Shown in pieces: positions 31,570 through 34,163 of a DNA stretch of 34,163 bases. Positions within the stretch are counted from its first letter, which is position 1, and the number at the start of each line of letters is the position of its first letter. The DNA is from Verrucomicrobiota bacterium (GTDB taxonomy: Bacteria > Verrucomicrobiota > Verrucomicrobiia > Palsa-1439): the NCBI GenBank assembly GCA_003164675.1, contig PLTX01000023.1, positions 1,983 to 36,145 on the forward strand, written 5' to 3'. The notes under the pieces are model-generated. The model was not told the DNA's origin, made no database searches, and worked only from the letters and a program-made list of their open reading frames with translations. Both the position numbers and the translations under genes were made by a program.

Positions 31570-32589
31570 ATGAAAGTCGGAAACCGCGAATATCGAGCTG
31601 TCTGGATGGAGGGTCGCGACGTCGTCGCGATCAATCAACCATTGCTCCCCCACCGGTTTAGTTTATTGCGGCTGAGGAACCACCGTGAAACGGCCCGGGC
31701 GATCCGAACGATGGTCGTCCGTGGCGCGGGGACCATCGGCGCCACGGCGGCCTACGGCCTGGCCCAGGCGTATTCCGAAGGTGTGGATATCGACCGGGCC
31801 TATCGCACCCTGCTTGAAACGCGACCGACCGCCGCTGACCTGAAGCATGCTCTCGACCGTGTTCGCCGTCGCGCCACGTCGGTGAAAGAAGCGCTGGCGG
31901 AAGCGGAAGCGATTGCGGACGAATACGTCGAGCGCGCGAAACAGATTGCCAAAATCGGCCTTCCGCTGATTACGAGCGGGACGCGCGTGTTGACGCACTG
32001 CAACGCCGGTTGGCTGGCGCTGGTCGACTGGGGGAGTGCGCCCGCGCCGATCTATCTGGCGCATCGCCGCGGTCGGAAGGTGTTCGTGTGGGTGGACGAG
32101 ACACGCCCGCGCAACCAGGGGGCGAACCTGACGAGTTGGGAATTCCTCCAGGAAGGCGTGCCGCACAAGATCATTGCGGACAACGCCGGCGGCTTTTACA
32201 TGAAGCGGGGCGAGGTGGATTTGTGCATCGTGGGCGCCGACCGCATCGCGGCCAATGGCGACGTGGCCAACAAGATCGGGACGTATCAGAAGGCCGTGGT
32301 GGCGCGCGAGAACGGCATTCCGTTCTACGTGGCCGCGCCGAGTTCGACGATCGATTTGACGTGTCGCAGTGGCGATGACATCCCGATCGAAGAACGCGAT
32401 GAGGATGAAGTACATTTTGTTTCCGGCGTGACCACAGGATCGAAACTTGCCCGCGTCCGCGTTACGCCGCGGCGGGCGGCGGCGGGGAATCCGGCTTTTG
32501 ACGTCACGCCGGCCCGATACATCACGGGAATTATCACGGAGCGGGGGATTGTGGAGCCGGGACAGATTCGACGGCGGTTCGGGAAATAG
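31570..32589 (+). CDS. mtnA: S-methyl-5-thioribose-1-phosphate isomerase
   Basis: A 339-residue enzyme of the eIF2B-related aldose-ketose isomerase family. It converts 5-methylthioribose 1-phosphate to 5-methylthioribulose 1-phosphate in methionine salvage. Visible motifs are VVRGAGTIGATAAYG (substrate loop), LTHCNAGWLA with catalytic C144, and IVGADRIAANGDVANKIGTY with catalytic D224; the 80-residue spacing equals that of the B. subtilis pair C160/D240. ATG 31570 is preferred to the outer start at 31504, which adds 22 unlikely residues. A class II aldolase gene follows seven bases after the stop, and a HAD phosphatase overlaps that one, so the three form an operon. Confidence 0.95.
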   Translation: MKVGNREYRAVWMEGRDVVAINQPLLPHRFSLLRLRNHRETARAIRTMVVRGAGTIGATAAYGLAQAYSEGVDIDRAYRTLLETRPTAADLKHALDRVRRRATSVKEALAEAEAIADEYVERAKQIAKIGLPLITSGTRVLTHCNAGWLALVDWGSAPAPIYLAHRRGRKVFVWVDETRPRNQGANLTSWEFLQEGVPHKIIADNAGGFYMKRGEVDLCIVGADRIAANGDVANKIGTYQKAVVARENGIPFYVAAPSSTIDLTCRSGDDIPIEERDEDEVHFVSGVTTGSKLARVRVTPRRAAAGNPAFDVTPARYITGIITERGIVEPGQIRRRFGK

Positions 32590-32596
32590 CGCAATC

Positions 32597-33160
32597 ATGG
32601 GCGAGGTCTATGTCGGGACAAAGTTTCGGACGGTATTCGCGCGGCGGGCCGTGTCCGGCGACGAGCGGCTGGGCGAGTTGCTGAACTGGTGCCGCCGGTG
32701 GGCCGCGCTCGGCCTAGTTGGCGACACGGTCGGCAACCTCAGTTTCCGCACCGGGAACGGGTTTCTCATCAACCGCACGGCGGGCGACCTGGGCGGGATC
32801 ACGCGGCAGGAATTTGTGGAGGTGGTTTACGCGGAACCGGATCGCGCAGAACTGACGGTGGTGGGGTTGTACGAGCCGTCGAGTGAAAGCCTGATGCACG
32901 CGGGCATCTACGCCGCGCGCCCCGAAATCAATGCCGTGTTCCACGGACATAGCGACCGGTTGTTGGCGGAAGCGGAGCGGTTGGGGCTGCCGATCACCGC
33001 GCGCGAACAGCCGTACGGGACGACGGAATTGGTCGCGGAGATTTTGAGCGCGCTGGATGGACACCAGTTTGTGGTCATGCGCAATCACGGGTTTGTTTCG
33101 TTTGGAACAACGATGAAAGAAGCGGGGCAGGAGGCGGAGGAGATTTTGAGGCGGGTATGA
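32597..33160 (+). CDS. Class II aldolase/adducin family protein, likely methylthioribulose-phosphate acting
   Basis: A 187-residue metal-dependent protein of the FucA/MtnB type. SSESLMHAGIY holds E97, the catalytic acid position; NAVFHGHSDRLL holds H116 and H118, and MRNHGFVSFG holds H164, together the usual three-histidine zinc site. GNLSFRTGNGFLINRTAG is the phosphate-binding region. ATG 32597 lies seven bases after the mtnA stop. Two roles fit: MtnB (dehydration of methylthioribulose 1-phosphate) or an Ald2-type aldolase cleaving it to dihydroxyacetone phosphate and methylthioacetaldehyde, as in the DHAP shunt. The absence of other mtn genes in the window and the HAD neighbour do not decide between them. 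Its last codons overlap the next start (ATGA). Confidence 0.82.
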   Translation: MGEVYVGTKFRTVFARRAVSGDERLGELLNWCRRWAALGLVGDTVGNLSFRTGNGFLINRTAGDLGGITRQEFVEVVYAEPDRAELTVVGLYEPSSESLMHAGIYAARPEINAVFHGHSDRLLAEAERLGLPITAREQPYGTTELVAEILSALDGHQFVVMRNHGFVSFGTTMKEAGQEAEEILRRV

Positions 33161-33768
33161 ACGGGATTGACGCAGTCGTCTTTGATTTGGGCAACGTGCT
33201 GATCGCGGTGGATGAGCCGCGCGCGGCAGAACGTATGGCGGCGCGCACTGGCAAGACGCGGCAGCAAATTGAGGAATATATTCGCGGCACGCCCCATGGC
33301 CACGAATTGGCCATGGGCAAGCTCTCGACGAAGCAGTTTTTCCACACCGTGGCCAGGGACCTCGGGTTCGACGGCGCGTACGACGAGTTCGCATTGATTT
33401 GGAGTGAGGTTTTCACCCCGATCGAGCCGATGATCGCGTTGGCAGAATCGTTGGAAACGCGCCTGCCGCGGCTGCTGCTGTCCAACACCAACGCTATCCA
33501 CATGGACTATATTTTCCAACATTACACGTTTCTGGACGACTTCGATGCGCACGTGCTCTCGCACGAGGTCGGCCTGCTCAAGCCCGACGCGGCCATCTAC
33601 CGATATACACTGGAGAAATACGGGCTGGCGGCGGAGCGCACGGTTTTTCTGGACGACCTTGCCACCAACGTGGAGGGCGCCCGCCGCGTCGGGATGCAAG
33701 CCATCCACTTTCAAAATCCCGACCAGGCGCGTGCAGAGTTGACGAAACTGGGCGTGTCGCCTATATAA
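33157..33768 (+). CDS. HAD-superfamily phosphatase (YihX-like)
   Basis: A 203-residue HAD-IA protein. Motif I is VVFDLGNVL, with nucleophile D10; the DLGN form is usual for the YihX group and not a defect. Motif II is LLLSNTN, motif III the lysine of LLKPDAAIY, and motif IV FLDDLATNVEGA. An alpha-helical cap lies at about residues 16-85. The start ATG overlaps the aldolase stop, so translation is coupled. YihX dephosphorylates glucose 1-phosphate, but in this operon a sugar phosphate from the methylthioribose pathway is an equally plausible substrate. The gene ends 19 bases before the interrupted tRNA-Asn. Confidence 0.88.
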   Translation: MNGIDAVVFDLGNVLIAVDEPRAAERMAARTGKTRQQIEEYIRGTPHGHELAMGKLSTKQFFHTVARDLGFDGAYDEFALIWSEVFTPIEPMIALAESLETRLPRLLLSNTNAIHMDYIFQHYTFLDDFDAHVLSHEVGLLKPDAAIYRYTLEKYGLAAERTVFLDDLATNVEGARRVGMQAIHFQNPDQARAELTKLGVSPI

Positions 33769-33787
33769 CAAGGCGTCTATTTCAGGT

Positions 33788-33825
33788 TCCGCAGTAGCTC
33801 AATGGTGGAGCGAGTGACTGTTAAT
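33788..33825 (+). tRNA. tRNA-Asn(GUU), 5' half only
   Basis: TCCGCAG (acceptor 5' strand), GCTCAATGGTGGAGC (D-arm), AGTGA (anticodon 5' stem) and the loop CTGTTAA (33818-33824, anticodon GTT) match tRNA-Asn. After T33825 the expected CACT that would close the anticodon stem is missing: the sequence reads TGCCG. No variable loop, T-arm (GGTTCGA) or acceptor 3' strand (CTGCGGA) occurs in the remaining 338 bases. The fragment cannot yield a tRNA by itself; either it is a displaced fragment at an integration site or the gene carries a long insertion. Confidence 0.85.
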
Positions 33826-34163
33826 TGCCGCCGACGTTTTTAGCCTGTGTTTGCTCACGTTCGCTAGAGTGCTCTAGCCCAATAGGCATAAGGGTTTCAG
33901 CGATATTGGGTGTTTGCTCGCGTTTGCCTGAAACTACTCAAATTCTGCCACGACATTGCAACAAAACATTGCAACACGTCTTACGCAAACCCCCGCTGCG
34001 CTGGCCTCCCTCTCCAGTCACCCTCTGTAGCGTGTTCGTGCCTCTAGCGGGCTTTTGGTGAAGCGTGGCGGGCATCGTGGCGGCTCTGGTGATCCTGCCG
34101 CAAGATGCGATGAATCGTCAAACACCGTGTGCCCCTACGTCAGAAACAAAGCGCGGCTTTGGT
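33826..34163. mobile_element. Probable left end of an element inserted in tRNA-Asn
   Basis: This stretch has no supported gene. It contains an 18-base direct repeat with two mismatches (33847-33864 and 33910-33927, GTGTTTGCTC-r-CGTT-y-GC) and a perfect 10-base direct repeat ACATTGCAAC (33953-33962 and 33966-33975). Such repeats beside an interrupted tRNA are typical of integrase arm-binding sites or iterons. The element call is inferred from the tRNA break; no integrase is visible because the window ends. Confidence 0.5.

Overview
The window is a GC-rich (roughly 60 % by eye) bacterial chromosome fragment with a mix of housekeeping and accessory genes. A PEP-CTERM-tailed secreted protein, a large-type SRP RNA with an Alu domain next to dnaX, and GC-rich dispersed intergenic repeats suggest a member of the Planctomycetota/Verrucomicrobiota group, most likely an uncultured Verrucomicrobiota. 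This is inference from gene content; no marker in the window proves the lineage.

Layout. (1) 1-2389: the 3' end of a pyruvate:ferredoxin oxidoreductase gene, a dihydroorotate-dehydrogenase-like flavoprotein and a small protein with a duplicated Cys-Cys motif, in one operon. (2) 2390-5500: an accessory stretch with tandem and dispersed repeats, two small orphan genes, a 25-codon ORF with an excellent ribosome binding site that runs into a strongly structured RNA segment, an internally deleted IS1-like transposase gene, and a DUF3800 gene. (3) 5705-13402: a six-gene operon of a long acyl-CoA dehydrogenase, an outer-membrane channel-like protein, a FixC/ETF-quinone oxidoreductase fused to a ferredoxin domain, a flavodoxin-fold NAD(P)H oxidoreductase and divergent ETF beta and alpha subunits. 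It looks like an acyl-CoA oxidation module that delivers electrons through a dedicated ETF branch. (4) 13622-19089, minus strand: a repetitive PEP-CTERM protein, a secreted beta-propeller phosphoesterase and a GlpT/UhpC-type organophosphate antiporter. (5) 19460-25805, minus strand: three consecutive membrane proteins of GT-C glycosyltransferase type, each ending in 4-6 TPR units; two are tandem paralogues with tracts of identical DNA.

(6) 26198-31458: tRNA-Thr(CGU), large SRP RNA with an extra hairpin in its Alu domain, dnaX, ybaB/ebfC and recR. The classical dnaX-ybaB-recR order is interrupted by an inverted, more AT-rich pair encoding an IrrE-like protein with a broken HExxH motif and a single-domain RelA/SpoT alarmone synthetase; the pair resembles a toxin-antitoxin module. 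(7) 31570-33768: a tightly packed operon of mtnA, a class II aldolase and a HAD phosphatase, consistent with a dihydroxyacetone-phosphate-type methylthioribose salvage route. (8) 33788-34163: the 5' half of a tRNA-Asn that breaks off immediately after its anticodon loop, followed by non-tRNA DNA with short direct repeats. It looks like the left edge of an integrated element that continues beyond the window.

The most interesting points are the GT-C/TPR trio, the RelA/degenerate-IrrE pair inside a replication/repair operon, the modified SRP RNA, the split tRNA-Asn and the divergent ETF branch.
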